A model generated the notes under the pieces. That model did not search any database. It had not been told where the DNA came from and saw only the letters and a program-made list of their open reading frames with translations. Position numbers and translations under genes: made by a program. This document shows, one piece after another, positions 56,766-64,000 of a stretch of 64,000 bases of DNA (positions within the stretch are counted from its first letter, which is position 1; each line of letters begins with the position of its first letter). The DNA is from Trueperaceae bacterium (GTDB lineage Bacteria > Deinococcota > Deinococci > Deinococcales > Trueperaceae), in the NCBI GenBank assembly GCA_011389865.1, contig JAABTL010000001.1:62001-126000 (forward strand), written 5' to 3'.

Positions 56766-59030
56766 CCGGCCGGCGCGCCGGCGGGCGGGTCGGCCGGACG
56801 TGGGTCGGCGAGGCGCGGGCCGGGGGTCCTGTGGCCGGCGCCACCCCTCCTGGCGCTCGAAGGCCGGCCTGCGCCACACCCACCAACCGGGCGCCAGCGG
56901 CTCGAACCCACCGGGGTCGGCGCCGGTCACCTGGACGGCGTCCACGCCGTGGACGTAGAACGACAGTCGCGCCGCGCCCAGCAGCAGCGCCCGGCGGGCC
57001 GAACGCGTCAGGCAGCGATCGTCCGCGCGCCCCGCCACCACGTGACCGACCCGCCCGGCGGCGGTCGTGGCGATGCGTACCGTCACCTGGCCCAGGTCGT
57101 CGTCCCCGTCGAGCCACACGCGCAGGCCCGCGTCGACCGGCTCGCCCCACACGCGCCAGCCGGCCTCACGGGTGCGGTACGGCGGCAGGGCGGCCTCGGC
57201 GTGGCGATCCCAACCCGCCAGCAGCGCCTCCTCGGCGGCTCGGCGGCGAGAGAGCCAACGGGCGCGTTCGCGCTCCCCCCAGCGCAGCGGATCGGAGAGC
57301 ACCTCCTCGGCGAACGCCCGCTCGCGGTCGCCGTCCGCGTCGTCCTCGGGCTCGTCCGGCGGCGCATCGCCGGCGCCGCCGGCGCGACCGGCAGCGGCCT
57401 CCGCCGGCGGGCCGGCGAACGCCGGGTCGCCGGGCTCGCGGCGCCGGGCGCCGCGGCGCCAGCCGGCGAGGCCGCCACGCCAGCGGACGCAGGCGCCGTC
57501 CTCGATCGTCACGACCTCGGCCGCCAGCGCCTCGAGCAGCCGCGCGTCGTGGGTCGCGATGACGACGGCGGCGTGGGTCGCCCGCAGCGCCGCCTCGAGG
57601 GCCTCGATCATCGGCAGGTCGAGGTCGTTGGTGGGTTCGTCGAGCAGCAGCACGTCGGCCTCGCGCGCCATCAGCAACGCGAGCCCGGCCCGCGCGCGCT
57701 CGCCGCCGGAGAGCGTCGCGGCGGGGCGCGACCACGCCTCGCGTGCCAGCCGGACCCGGCCCAGCAGCGACGCGGCGCGCGTCGCGCCGACCCAGGCGGC
57801 GAGCGCGTCGACCGGCGCCGCGTCGTCGGGCAGGCCGCGGTCGTGCTGGTCGACGAACCACACCGCCGTCCCGGGGCGCCACCAGCGTCGGGCCCGCGGA
57901 TCCTCGCTGTCGATCTCGCCCGCGAGCAGCCGCAGGAGCGTCGTCTTCCCGGACCCGCTGGGACCCACCAGCGCCCAGCGCTCGCCGCCGCGCAAGGCGA
58001 ACGTGGCGTCGTGTAGCACGTCACCCGCCGTGAGGTGGGCGAAGCGCGCCAGCTCGCCGCCCTCGGTCTCGGTGCCCAGTTCGACGCCCGGCGCCCGGCC
58101 GCGCCGCGCCGCCGGCGGGGCCGCCTGCAGCCCGGCGAGCTCGCGCGTGGCCCGCCGGCGGCGCGCCTCGGCGCGGCGGTGGCCCTGGGCGCGGAGCTCG
58201 GCCGCCATGGCCTCGAGCTCCGCGATGCGCTTCCGCCGCAGGCGTTCCGCCTTGGCGTCGGCGCGCTGCCGCTCGGCTTCGGCCCGGCGCGCGCGGCTGT
58301 AGCCGCCCTCGTGGCGCCGTGGGGCGCCCTCGCCCAAGAGCAGCACGTGGGTGGCGACCGCGTCGATCCAGGCGCGGTCGTGGGAGGCGAACACGACCGC
58401 GCCCTCGAAGCGGGCGAGGCGCTCGGCCAGCCAGCCGCGGGTCGCGAGGTCGAGGTGGTTCGTCGGCTCGTCGAGCAACAGCACGTCGGCGCCGGCCACC
58501 AGGGCGCCCGCCAGCCGCGCGCGGCGGCGTTCGCCGCCCGAGGCGGCGGCCGCGTCGTGGTGCGCGGCGTCCGCCAGCCCGATGCGCGTCAGCGCCTCGT
58601 CCAGGCGCGCCTCGACGTCGTAGCCACCGCGGTCGTGGAAGAGCGCCTCCCAGGCGCCGTAGGCCTCGAGCTCGGCGGCCGCCGGCGCGCCGCCCAGGGT
58701 CGCCGCCCGGCGGTCGAGCTCGGCGCCCAGCTCTCGCAGCGGGGCGCAGGCCGCCCACGCCAGGTCCCGGAGGCTGGCGCCGTCGGGCACCGCCGCGTCC
58801 CCCTCGTGCTGGGCGACCGACGCCACCCATGCCCCCGGCGCGCGCCGCACGCCGCCCTCGTGCACGGCCGGTTGCGGCCCGCCCGCCAACGCCTGCAGCA
58901 GGGTCGACTTGCCGACGCCGTTGGGTCCGACCAGGGCCCAGCGTTCGCCCGCGGCGACCGACCAGTCGAGGTCGCGGAGCAGCTCGCGGTCGCCGCGGCG
59001 CAGGGTGAGTCCTCGGGTCTCGATGAGCAT
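56763..59030 (-). CDS. ABC-F ATPase with a long C-terminal extension
   Basis: A 755-residue soluble protein with two ABC domains and no membrane helices. NBD1 has GPNGVGKST, signature SGGERRRAR and LLLDEPTNHLDL; NBD2 has GPSGSGKTT, LSGGERARA and LLLDEPTNDLDL. The linker with Arg/Glu-rich helices (about 255-305) lies between. ABC-F proteins act on ribosomes and some give antibiotic resistance. About 200 residues follow NBD2 (from about 545): an acidic stretch, a helical segment (RERAFAEEVLSDPLRWGERERARWLSRR) and a beta-like part with VTVRIATTAAGRVGHVV, not known from ordinary Uup/EttA proteins. ATG 59030 fits the domain start but has no ribosome site; TATCAT lies 25 bases upstream. Confidence 0.82.
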   Translation of the reverse strand: MLIETRGLTLRRGDRELLRDLDWSVAAGERWALVGPNGVGKSTLLQALAGGPQPAVHEGGVRRAPGAWVASVAQHEGDAAVPDGASLRDLAWAACAPLRELGAELDRRAATLGGAPAAAELEAYGAWEALFHDRGGYDVEARLDEALTRIGLADAAHHDAAAASGGERRRARLAGALVAGADVLLLDEPTNHLDLATRGWLAERLARFEGAVVFASHDRAWIDAVATHVLLLGEGAPRRHEGGYSRARRAEAERQRADAKAERLRRKRIAELEAMAAELRAQGHRRAEARRRRATRELAGLQAAPPAARRGRAPGVELGTETEGGELARFAHLTAGDVLHDATFALRGGERWALVGPSGSGKTTLLRLLAGEIDSEDPRARRWWRPGTAVWFVDQHDRGLPDDAAPVDALAAWVGATRAASLLGRVRLAREAWSRPAATLSGGERARAGLALLMAREADVLLLDEPTNDLDLPMIEALEAALRATHAAVVIATHDARLLEALAAEVVTIEDGACVRWRGGLAGWRRGARRREPGDPAFAGPPAEAAAGRAGGAGDAPPDEPEDDADGDRERAFAEEVLSDPLRWGERERARWLSRRRAAEEALLAGWDRHAEAALPPYRTREAGWRVWGEPVDAGLRVWLDGDDDLGQVTVRIATTAAGRVGHVVAGRADDRCLTRSARRALLLGAARLSFYVHGVDAVQVTGADPGGFEPLAPGWWVWRRPAFERQEGWRRPQDPRPAPRRPTSGRPARRRAGR

Positions 59031-59117
59031 GGTCGCGTGGTCGTGCCGCCCCCGCATGATAGGCCGACGTCGCGGGAGCATGACGCGTGGGCCTGGCCGA
59101 GGCGGCGCCGCGGGACG

Positions 59118-59123
59118 TAGCCT
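59118..59123 (+). promoter_or_regulatory. TAGCCT -10, leaderless
   Basis: Five bases before ATG 59129 of the photolyase gene. Confidence 0.5.
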
Positions 59124-59128
59124 GGGGC

Positions 59129-60610
59129 ATGCCGCACGCCGCGCTCACCCCTCCCGGCGTCCACCCCGACCGCGTACGGGTCCTCAGCGACGGACCGCCG
59201 CGTGCGACGGGGCCGGTGGTCCTGTGGATGCAGCAGGCGCAGCGAGCGCGGGCGAACCCGGCCCTCGCCCATGCGCTCGCGATCGGCGCGTTGCTCGACC
59301 GGCCGGTGGCGGTCGTGGTGGGCCTGACCCCCGCCTACCCGGAGGCGACGGCGCGGGCCTACGCCTTCATGCTCGAGGGGCTGCGCGAGGTGCGCGAGGA
59401 CCTCGCAGGGCGCGGCATCGGTTTCGCCGTCGGGCTCGGCGACCCGTCCGAGGTCGCGCTGGCCGCCTCCCGTGGCGCCGCCGTGCTCGTCGTCGATCGC
59501 GGGTACCTGCGGCACCAGCGGGACTGGCGGGCCCGGGTGGCTTCCGAGGCGTCGTGTCCGGTGGTGCAGGTCGAGGGCGACGCCGTGGTGCCGGTCGACG
59601 TGGCCAGCGGCAAGGCCGAGTTCGCGGCGCGCACGCTTCGTCCCAAGCTGTGGCGCGTGCTGGCGGACTACTTGGATCCCGTGCCCGACGCGGAGCCCGC
59701 CGTCCGTTGGAGCGGCGAGCCGCCGTCGGTGGCACCGTTCGAGAACGTCGCCGCAGCGCTGGAGGATCCCGTCGGCCTGCGGCTGCGGCTCGGCGTCGAC
59801 GAGCGCGTCGCGCCGGTCTCCGCCATGTTCCCGGGGGGCGAGCGCGCCGCGGCGGAGCGCCTGCGGCGGTTGATCGACGACGTGTTGCCCAGCTACGCCG
59901 ACGATCGCAACCAGCCCCAGCGCGACGGGGTCTCGTACCTGGGGATGCACCTGCACTTCGGCCAGGTCTCGCCCGTCGAGGTGCTGCGCGGCGTGCAGGC
60001 TGCCGCGGACGCGGCCCGCGGGGCGGCGCGACCGAAGGGGGCGTCGGGCGATGTCGCCGGCGTCGAGCGCGGCGCCGCGGGCTTCGTCGAGGAGTTGCTC
60101 GTCAGGCGCGAGCTCTCGCTCAACCACGTCGAGCGCAGCGAGGGCTACGGTGCGTACGCCGCGCTGCCGGCGTGGGCGCGGCGCACGCTGGCGGCGCATG
60201 CGGCCGACCCGCGGGAGCACGTCTACGACGACGACGCCCTGCTGGACGGCGCGACCCACGATCCGTACTGGAACGCCGCCATGCGCGAGATGCGGGTCAC
60301 CGGCTACCAGCACAACTACATGCGCATGTACTGGGGGAAGAAGGTGCTCGAGTGGAGCGCCGCCCCCGAGCAGGCCTACGAGCGGCTGCTCCGCTGGAAC
60401 AACCGCTTCCTGCTCGACGGCCGCGACCCGAACTCCTACGCCGGCGTCGGCTGGGTGTTCGGCCTGCACGATCGGCCGTGGGCCGAGCGGCCCGTCTTCG
60501 GCACCGTGCGCTTCATGAACGCGGCGGGCCTGCGCCGCAAGGCGGACCCGGAGTCGTACGTGCGCAAGGTCGAGGCGCGGGTGGCGGCCCTGCGGGGGGT
60601 GGCCGGGTGA
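59129..60610 (+). CDS. Class II CPD photolyase
   Basis: A 493-residue DNA photolyase that uses FAD and light to split pyrimidine dimers. The N-terminus (VVLWMQQAQRARANPALAHAL) has the class II pattern. FAD-domain landmarks are ELLVRRELSLNHV, DPYWNAAMREMRVTGYQHNYMRMYWGKKVLEWS and RFLLDGRDPNSYAGVGWVFGLHDRPW, which hold class II Trp and Tyr residues of the electron path. Class I signatures are absent. TAGCCT stands 5 bases before the ATG. The GTGA overlap couples it to the RNHCP gene. Confidence 0.9.
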   Translation: MPHAALTPPGVHPDRVRVLSDGPPRATGPVVLWMQQAQRARANPALAHALAIGALLDRPVAVVVGLTPAYPEATARAYAFMLEGLREVREDLAGRGIGFAVGLGDPSEVALAASRGAAVLVVDRGYLRHQRDWRARVASEASCPVVQVEGDAVVPVDVASGKAEFAARTLRPKLWRVLADYLDPVPDAEPAVRWSGEPPSVAPFENVAAALEDPVGLRLRLGVDERVAPVSAMFPGGERAAAERLRRLIDDVLPSYADDRNQPQRDGVSYLGMHLHFGQVSPVEVLRGVQAAADAARGAARPKGASGDVAGVERGAAGFVEELLVRRELSLNHVERSEGYGAYAALPAWARRTLAAHAADPREHVYDDDALLDGATHDPYWNAAMREMRVTGYQHNYMRMYWGKKVLEWSAAPEQAYERLLRWNNRFLLDGRDPNSYAGVGWVFGLHDRPWAERPVFGTVRFMNAAGLRRKADPESYVRKVEARVAALRGVAG

Positions 60611-61005
60611 GCACGCCGGGGCGGCGCTTCCAGGCGGTCGGCCGCAACGAGGGCTTCGTGTGCGCCGTGTGCGGCGCCGCGGTGCCGCCGCTGGCCAACG
60701 GCTCGTGCCGCAACCACTGCCCCGCATGCCTGCACTCGCTGCACGTCGACGTCATGCCGGGCGATCGCGCGAGCGACTGCGGCGGCGTGCTGGTCCCGGT
60801 GGCGGCCGAGCGCAGCGGCAAGAAGGGCTGGGTCATCGTGCACCGCTGCGAGCGCTGCGGCGAGGTGCGGCGCAACAAGGCCGCGCTCGACGATCCCGCC
60901 TGGCCCGACGACCACGACCGGCTCGTCGCGCTGGTGGCGGACGGTCCCGCGCGGGGCGCGCGCACGCCGGCCCGCGGCGCGCGCGGGCGGTCGCGCGGCT
61001 GGTAG
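60607..61005 (+). CDS. RNHCP zinc-binding domain protein
   Basis: A 132-residue protein with the RNHCP signature (CRNHCPACLHSLHVD at 34-48, then PGDRASDC). Cysteine pairs 19/22, 38/41 and 81/84 (CERCG) look like zinc knuckles. Family role is not established. GTG at 60607 overlaps the photolyase stop (GTGA), so the two are translated together, suggesting a link to light-driven repair or UV response. An Arg/Gly/Ala-rich tail ends the protein. Confidence 0.8.
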   Translation: MSTPGRRFQAVGRNEGFVCAVCGAAVPPLANGSCRNHCPACLHSLHVDVMPGDRASDCGGVLVPVAAERSGKKGWVIVHRCERCGEVRRNKAALDDPAWPDDHDRLVALVADGPARGARTPARGARGRSRGW

Positions 61006-61008
61006 CCT
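61003..61008 (+). promoter_or_regulatory. TAGCCT -10 before a leader mini-gene
   Basis: Six bases before ATG 61015, overlapping the RNHCP stop. It is the leaderless spacing, but the first start it serves is the mini-gene below, not the amidohydrolase. Confidence 0.5.
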
Positions 61009-61014
61009 CACGGC

Positions 61015-61056
61015 ATGATGCCGCCAGGACACCTCCGCCACCGGATCGGGCGCTGA
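61015..61056 (+). CDS. Possible 13-codon leader peptide
   Basis: ATG-ATG start 6 bases after TAGCCT, reading MMPPGHLRHRIGR and stopping with TGA one base before the amidohydrolase GTG (61058). The amidohydrolase has no ribosome site. A leaderless mini-ORF that ends next to the GTG could supply ribosomes by termination-reinitiation. Alternative: the frame is chance and translation starts at the internal GTG. Confidence 0.35.
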   Translation: MMPPGHLRHRIGR

Positions 61057-61057
61057 C

Positions 61058-62644
61058 GTGACCGCCGACGTCGTCCTCCTCGCCGGCCGCGTGCGCACGA
61101 TGGATGCGCTCCGGCCGCTGGCCCAGGGGATCGCCTGGCGCGCGGGCCGCCTCGTGGCGGTCGGCACGCGCGACGAGGTGCTCGCCTGGAGCGGGCCGCG
61201 CACGCGGGTCGTCGAGGCGCCCGAGGCCTGCGCCCTGCCCGGCTTCCACGACGCCCACCTGCACCTGACGCAGCACGGGCTGGAGCTCGAGCAGGTCGGC
61301 CTGGCGGACGCCGCCACCCTCGACGAGGGGCTGGAGCGCGTCGCCGAGGCGGCCGCCCGGCTTCCGGAGGGGAGCTGGATCCTGGGCGCGGGCTTCGCGC
61401 TGCAGCGCTGGGGCGTCCGTGACCTGCACCGCGCCGACCTCGACCGCGTCGCGCCGCGCCACCCGGTGCTGCTGCGCTCGCAGGACCACCACGCCGCCTG
61501 GGTGAACGGCGCGGCGCTCGCGGCCGCCGGCGTCGACGCCGCCACCCCCGATCCCGGGCACGGCACGGTCGTGCGCGACGCCGACGGGGCGCCCACCGGC
61601 CTGCTGCTCGAACGCGCGCTGCACCTCGTGTGGGACCGCCTGCCGCGACCGGACGCCGCCGCGCTCGGTCGGGCGCTGGACGCCGCCGGTCGCGATCTCG
61701 CCGCCCGCGGCATCACGACGGTGCACCACATGGCGTACGAGCCGCCGTCATACTGGCGGGCGCTGGCGAGCAGGGCGAGCCGGGCGGGCGGCGGAGCGTA
61801 CCCGCTGCGGGTGTGGGCCTGCATCCCGCACGCCGACCTCGAGCGCGCCGCCGCCATCGGCTTGGCCGGCGGGCACGGCGGAGACTTCTTCGCGATCGGC
61901 GGCGCCAAGTTCTTCGCCGACGGCGCCCTCGGCAGCCGGACGGCGTGGATGCTCGACGCCTACCCCGAGGGTGGCACCGGCGTCGCGGTCGACGGGCCCG
62001 ACGTCCTGATCGAGCGCTTCGAACTGGCCGCCGGGGCGGGCTTCGTGCCCGTGACCCACGCGATCGGCGACGCCGCCAACCGAGCCGTGATCGCGGCGCT
62101 GGAGGCCACCGCGTCCGCCTGGCGCGCCGCCGGTCTGCGGCCGCGCGTCGAACACGCGCAGCACCTGCATGCCGACGACGTCGCGCGCCTGGCCGCGCTC
62201 GGCGCCGTCGCCTCGATGCAGCCGATCCACCTGACCTTCGACGCCGCCTCGGTGCGGGCGCTCTTCCCGGACCGGCTCGACCGCGCCTACCGCACGCGCG
62301 ACCTGCTCGACGCCGGCGTCCCCCTGGCGTTCGGTAGCGACACGCCGGTCGCACCGCCCGACGTCCTCGCGGGGGTGCGGGCGGCCGTCGGCCGCCTCGG
62401 CGCCGACGGCCTCGTGCTCGGCGCGGGTCAGGCCCTCACCGTGGCCGAGGCCCTGCAGGCCTACACGACCGGGCCGGCCTTCGCGATCGGGCGCGAGGGG
62501 CGTTCCGGCATGCTGCGCGAGGGCTACGACGCCGACGTCGTCCTCCTCGATCACGACCCGCTCGCCGGGCTCGACGACCTGGCGGTGGTCGCGACCGTGA
62601 TGGACGGCGCGTTCACCCACGGTGGTGAGGGCCTCGGGGGCTGA
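61058..62644 (+). CDS. Amidohydrolase family 3 (YtcJ-like) protein
   Basis: A 528-residue metal-dependent hydrolase. The HxH motif is in LPGFHDAHLHL, followed by ADGALGSRTAWM, the His of PVTHAIGDAANRAV, VEHAQHLHADDVARL and the Asp of LAFGSDTPVAPP. The C-terminal beta-sandwich includes REGYDADVVLLDHDPLA. YtcJ-type enzymes hydrolyse diverse amides or cyclic amides; the substrate is unknown. GTG start without a ribosome site, one base after a 13-codon mini-ORF. Confidence 0.85.
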   Translation: MTADVVLLAGRVRTMDALRPLAQGIAWRAGRLVAVGTRDEVLAWSGPRTRVVEAPEACALPGFHDAHLHLTQHGLELEQVGLADAATLDEGLERVAEAAARLPEGSWILGAGFALQRWGVRDLHRADLDRVAPRHPVLLRSQDHHAAWVNGAALAAAGVDAATPDPGHGTVVRDADGAPTGLLLERALHLVWDRLPRPDAAALGRALDAAGRDLAARGITTVHHMAYEPPSYWRALASRASRAGGGAYPLRVWACIPHADLERAAAIGLAGGHGGDFFAIGGAKFFADGALGSRTAWMLDAYPEGGTGVAVDGPDVLIERFELAAGAGFVPVTHAIGDAANRAVIAALEATASAWRAAGLRPRVEHAQHLHADDVARLAALGAVASMQPIHLTFDAASVRALFPDRLDRAYRTRDLLDAGVPLAFGSDTPVAPPDVLAGVRAAVGRLGADGLVLGAGQALTVAEALQAYTTGPAFAIGREGRSGMLREGYDADVVLLDHDPLAGLDDLAVVATVMDGAFTHGGEGLGG

Positions 62645-62654
62645 ACGGCGTCGA

Positions 62655-63347
62655 TCAGCCGTCTGGGTGGAGCTCCACCTCGCGCAGCCGGGCGCGCGGT
62701 CCGATCCGCGCCGCGAAGGCCAGCACGTCGGCCAGGCGCTCGGGGTCGATCCAGCGGGCCGGGTCGGCCCCGGGCATCGCCTCGCGGTTGGCGGGCGTGT
62801 CGAGCGTGCCCATCGGGAACACCGTGACGGTGCGCACCCCGTGGCTCGCGGTCTCCTCGTCCACCGCGCGCAGGTAGGCGGCCAGCGCTGCCTTCGACGC
62901 GGCGTAGGCGGCGGCGCCGGAGCCCCCCCGGCGCGCTTGGCCGGCGGCGATCCCGATGATCGTGCCCTCGCCGCGCTTGGTCATGTGCGGCAGCAGGGCC
63001 CGCACCACGCTCGCGGCGGTCGCGAGGTTGAGGTCGAGCTGCCCGCGCAGCGTGGTGAGGTCGGTCTCGGCCGCCGGCGCGGTCCCGAACCCGCCCGCGA
63101 GCAGCAGCGCCGCCCGCACGGGACCCAGCTCGCTCTCGACGCGCGCGACGGCGTCCGCGACGGCCGCCTCGTCGAGCAGGTCGACGGCGGCCGCCCACGG
63201 TGCGTCGGCGTCCGCGCCCTTCGCGTCGCCCGACGGCACGCGGCGATCGAGCAGCGCCAAGCGCACGCCGTCAGCCGTCAGCCGCTCGCGCACGGCGCGC
63301 CCCAGCGCGCCGCCGGCACCGGTCACGAGCACGATGGGGCTCTCCAT
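62655..63347 (-). CDS. Short-chain dehydrogenase/reductase
   Basis: A 230-residue SDR. Cofactor motif TGAGGALG (near 10-17), DLLDEAAV, LLLAGGFG, catalytic segment with YAASKAAL, and FPMGTLDTPANREAMPGAD. The catalytic Ser position reads IGIAAGQA, where Ser is replaced by Ala, so it may lack full activity or be a quinoid-dihydropteridine-like reductase subclass. ATG 63347 has GGAGG 7 bases upstream. It is divergent from proA with overlapping -10 elements. Confidence 0.8.
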   Translation of the reverse strand: MESPIVLVTGAGGALGRAVRERLTADGVRLALLDRRVPSGDAKGADADAPWAAAVDLLDEAAVADAVARVESELGPVRAALLLAGGFGTAPAAETDLTTLRGQLDLNLATAASVVRALLPHMTKRGEGTIIGIAAGQARRGGSGAAAYAASKAALAAYLRAVDEETASHGVRTVTVFPMGTLDTPANREAMPGADPARWIDPERLADVLAFAARIGPRARLREVELHPDG

Positions 63348-63418
63348 GCGGACCTCCTCGGTGGCCCCCACGGTCGCGCCGGGGCGGGCCGGACACGTCC
63401 TGGAGCGCATCCGACCCC

Positions 63419-63424
63419 ATGCTA
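63419..63424 (-). promoter_or_regulatory. TAGCAT -10 for the SDR gene
   Basis: Minus strand; it shares two bases (63423-63424) with the opposite-strand -10 of proA. The SDR leader would be about 65 nt with GGAGG. Confidence 0.5.
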
Positions 63425-63428
63425 TCGT
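63423..63428 (+). promoter_or_regulatory. TATCGT -10, leaderless proA promoter
   Basis: Six bases before ATG 63435, no ribosome site. Confidence 0.5.
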
Positions 63429-63434
63429 CACGCC

Positions 63435-64000
63435 ATGGCCTCCGCCGTCGGCCCCGCCACCGCCCCCTTCGATCTCGACGCCGCGCTGGGGCGCGCGCGC
63501 GTCGCCGCGCGCCTGCTGCCGGCGGTCGATCGCGCCGCGGCGCTGCGGCGGGTCGCCGACGCGCTGCGCCGCGACGCGCCGACGATCCTGGCCGCGAACG
63601 GGGAAGACGTGGCGCGCGCCCGCGACGCCGGCGTCGCGGCATCCCTGGTCGACCGGCTGACGCTCTCCGACGCGCGGCTGGCGGCGATCGCCGACGCCGT
63701 CGTCCAGGTCGCCGACCTGCCCGACCCGGTGGGTCGGGTGCTCGAGGGCTGGCGCCTGCCGAACGGTCTCGAGGTCCGTTCCGTGACCGTGCCGTTCGGC
63801 GTGATCGGCATGGTGTACGAGTCGCGGCCCAACGTGACGGTCGACGCGTTCGCCCTCGCCTTCAAGGCAGGTTCGGCCGCCGTCCTGCGCGGCTCGGCCG
63901 ACGCCCTGGCGTCGAACCGGGCGCTGGTGGCCAGCATGCGCGGCGCGCTGGCGTCCGCGCCGGGCCTGCCGGCCGACGCCGTCGACGCCCTGATCCTGAT
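63435..64000 (+). CDS. proA: Gamma-glutamyl phosphate reductase, N-terminal part (continues past window)
   Basis: An ATG-started frame that stays open to the last base (188 codons plus two bases). It encodes the first part of ProA, which reduces gamma-glutamyl phosphate with NADPH in proline synthesis. Family signatures are AANGEDVARARDAG, SLVDRLTLSDARLAAIADAV, DPVGRVLEGWRLPNGLEV, PFGVIGMVYESRPNVTVDAFALAFKAGSAAVLRGSADAL and the SNRALVASM helix. The catalytic Cys is beyond the window. The TATCGT element 6 bases upstream indicates a leaderless message. Confidence 0.92.
   Translation, partial: MASAVGPATAPFDLDAALGRARVAARLLPAVDRAAALRRVADALRRDAPTILAANGEDVARARDAGVAASLVDRLTLSDARLAAIADAVVQVADLPDPVGRVLEGWRLPNGLEVRSVTVPFGVIGMVYESRPNVTVDAFALAFKAGSAAVLRGSADALASNRALVASMRGALASAPGLPADAVDALIL

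Overview
The window is a GC-rich (roughly 70% by eye) bacterial chromosome segment with short intergenic gaps, many 4-base start/stop overlaps (ATGA or GTGA) and about 50 protein genes. No rRNA, tRNA, IS element or CRISPR array was seen. A diderm envelope is implied by an LptD-like outer-membrane protein, two LptF/LptG-family permeases and signal-peptide solute-binding proteins without a lipobox. At least twelve genes start 5-8 bases after a TANNNT hexamer with no ribosome site, the leaderless layout known from Deinococcota. With AfsR/BTAD regulators, a RNHCP protein and an M3 oligoendopeptidase F, this suggests a Deinococcota member, perhaps Trueperales. That placement is inference.

Layout. 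1-4546: the argS 3' end, a large AfsR-type regulator and a secreted cupredoxin. 4575-12927: an FAD/Fe-S dehydrogenase, recJ, a LapA-like protein, mnmA, lemA and htpX. 13062-15554: rpsA with long acidic tails and a pentapeptide repeat. 15828-21297: a low-GC locus with two divergent TPR regulators carrying C-terminal winged helices, a 33-codon secreted-peptide gene between them, and a LuxR-type regulator. 21599-25222 and 26353-31797: two peptide-type ABC import operons (binding protein plus two permeases, no ATPase), the second joined to an M20 peptidase and an SDR and preceded by pepF and rluD. 34739-35758: plsX. 35805-42161: an Lpt-like operon of two permeases, an LptD-like protein and a lipoprotein. 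42216-52002: a run of plus-strand genes (nitrilase, DUF4388, trmB, pgeF, mazG, CoA-type Nudix, 2-phosphoglycerate-kinase-like protein, ABC-2 exporter, SPOR protein). 52045-64000: trxB, a degenerate LOV-GGDEF-EAL protein, a DUF3810-like protease, an ABC-F protein, class II photolyase plus RNHCP, an amidohydrolase, an SDR and the start of proA.

The best candidate for an undescribed system is 15.8-21.3 kb. A short secreted-peptide gene has its own consensus promoter, a leader of about 240 nt with two mutually exclusive hairpins (one a terminator ending in T6) and a terminator. It lies between two TPR regulators, next to a peptide-import operon. The TPR-coding parts are about 50-55% GC while the DNA-binding ends are near host GC, suggesting an exchanged cassette. 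A peptide-signalling system is the working hypothesis; nothing in the window proves it.
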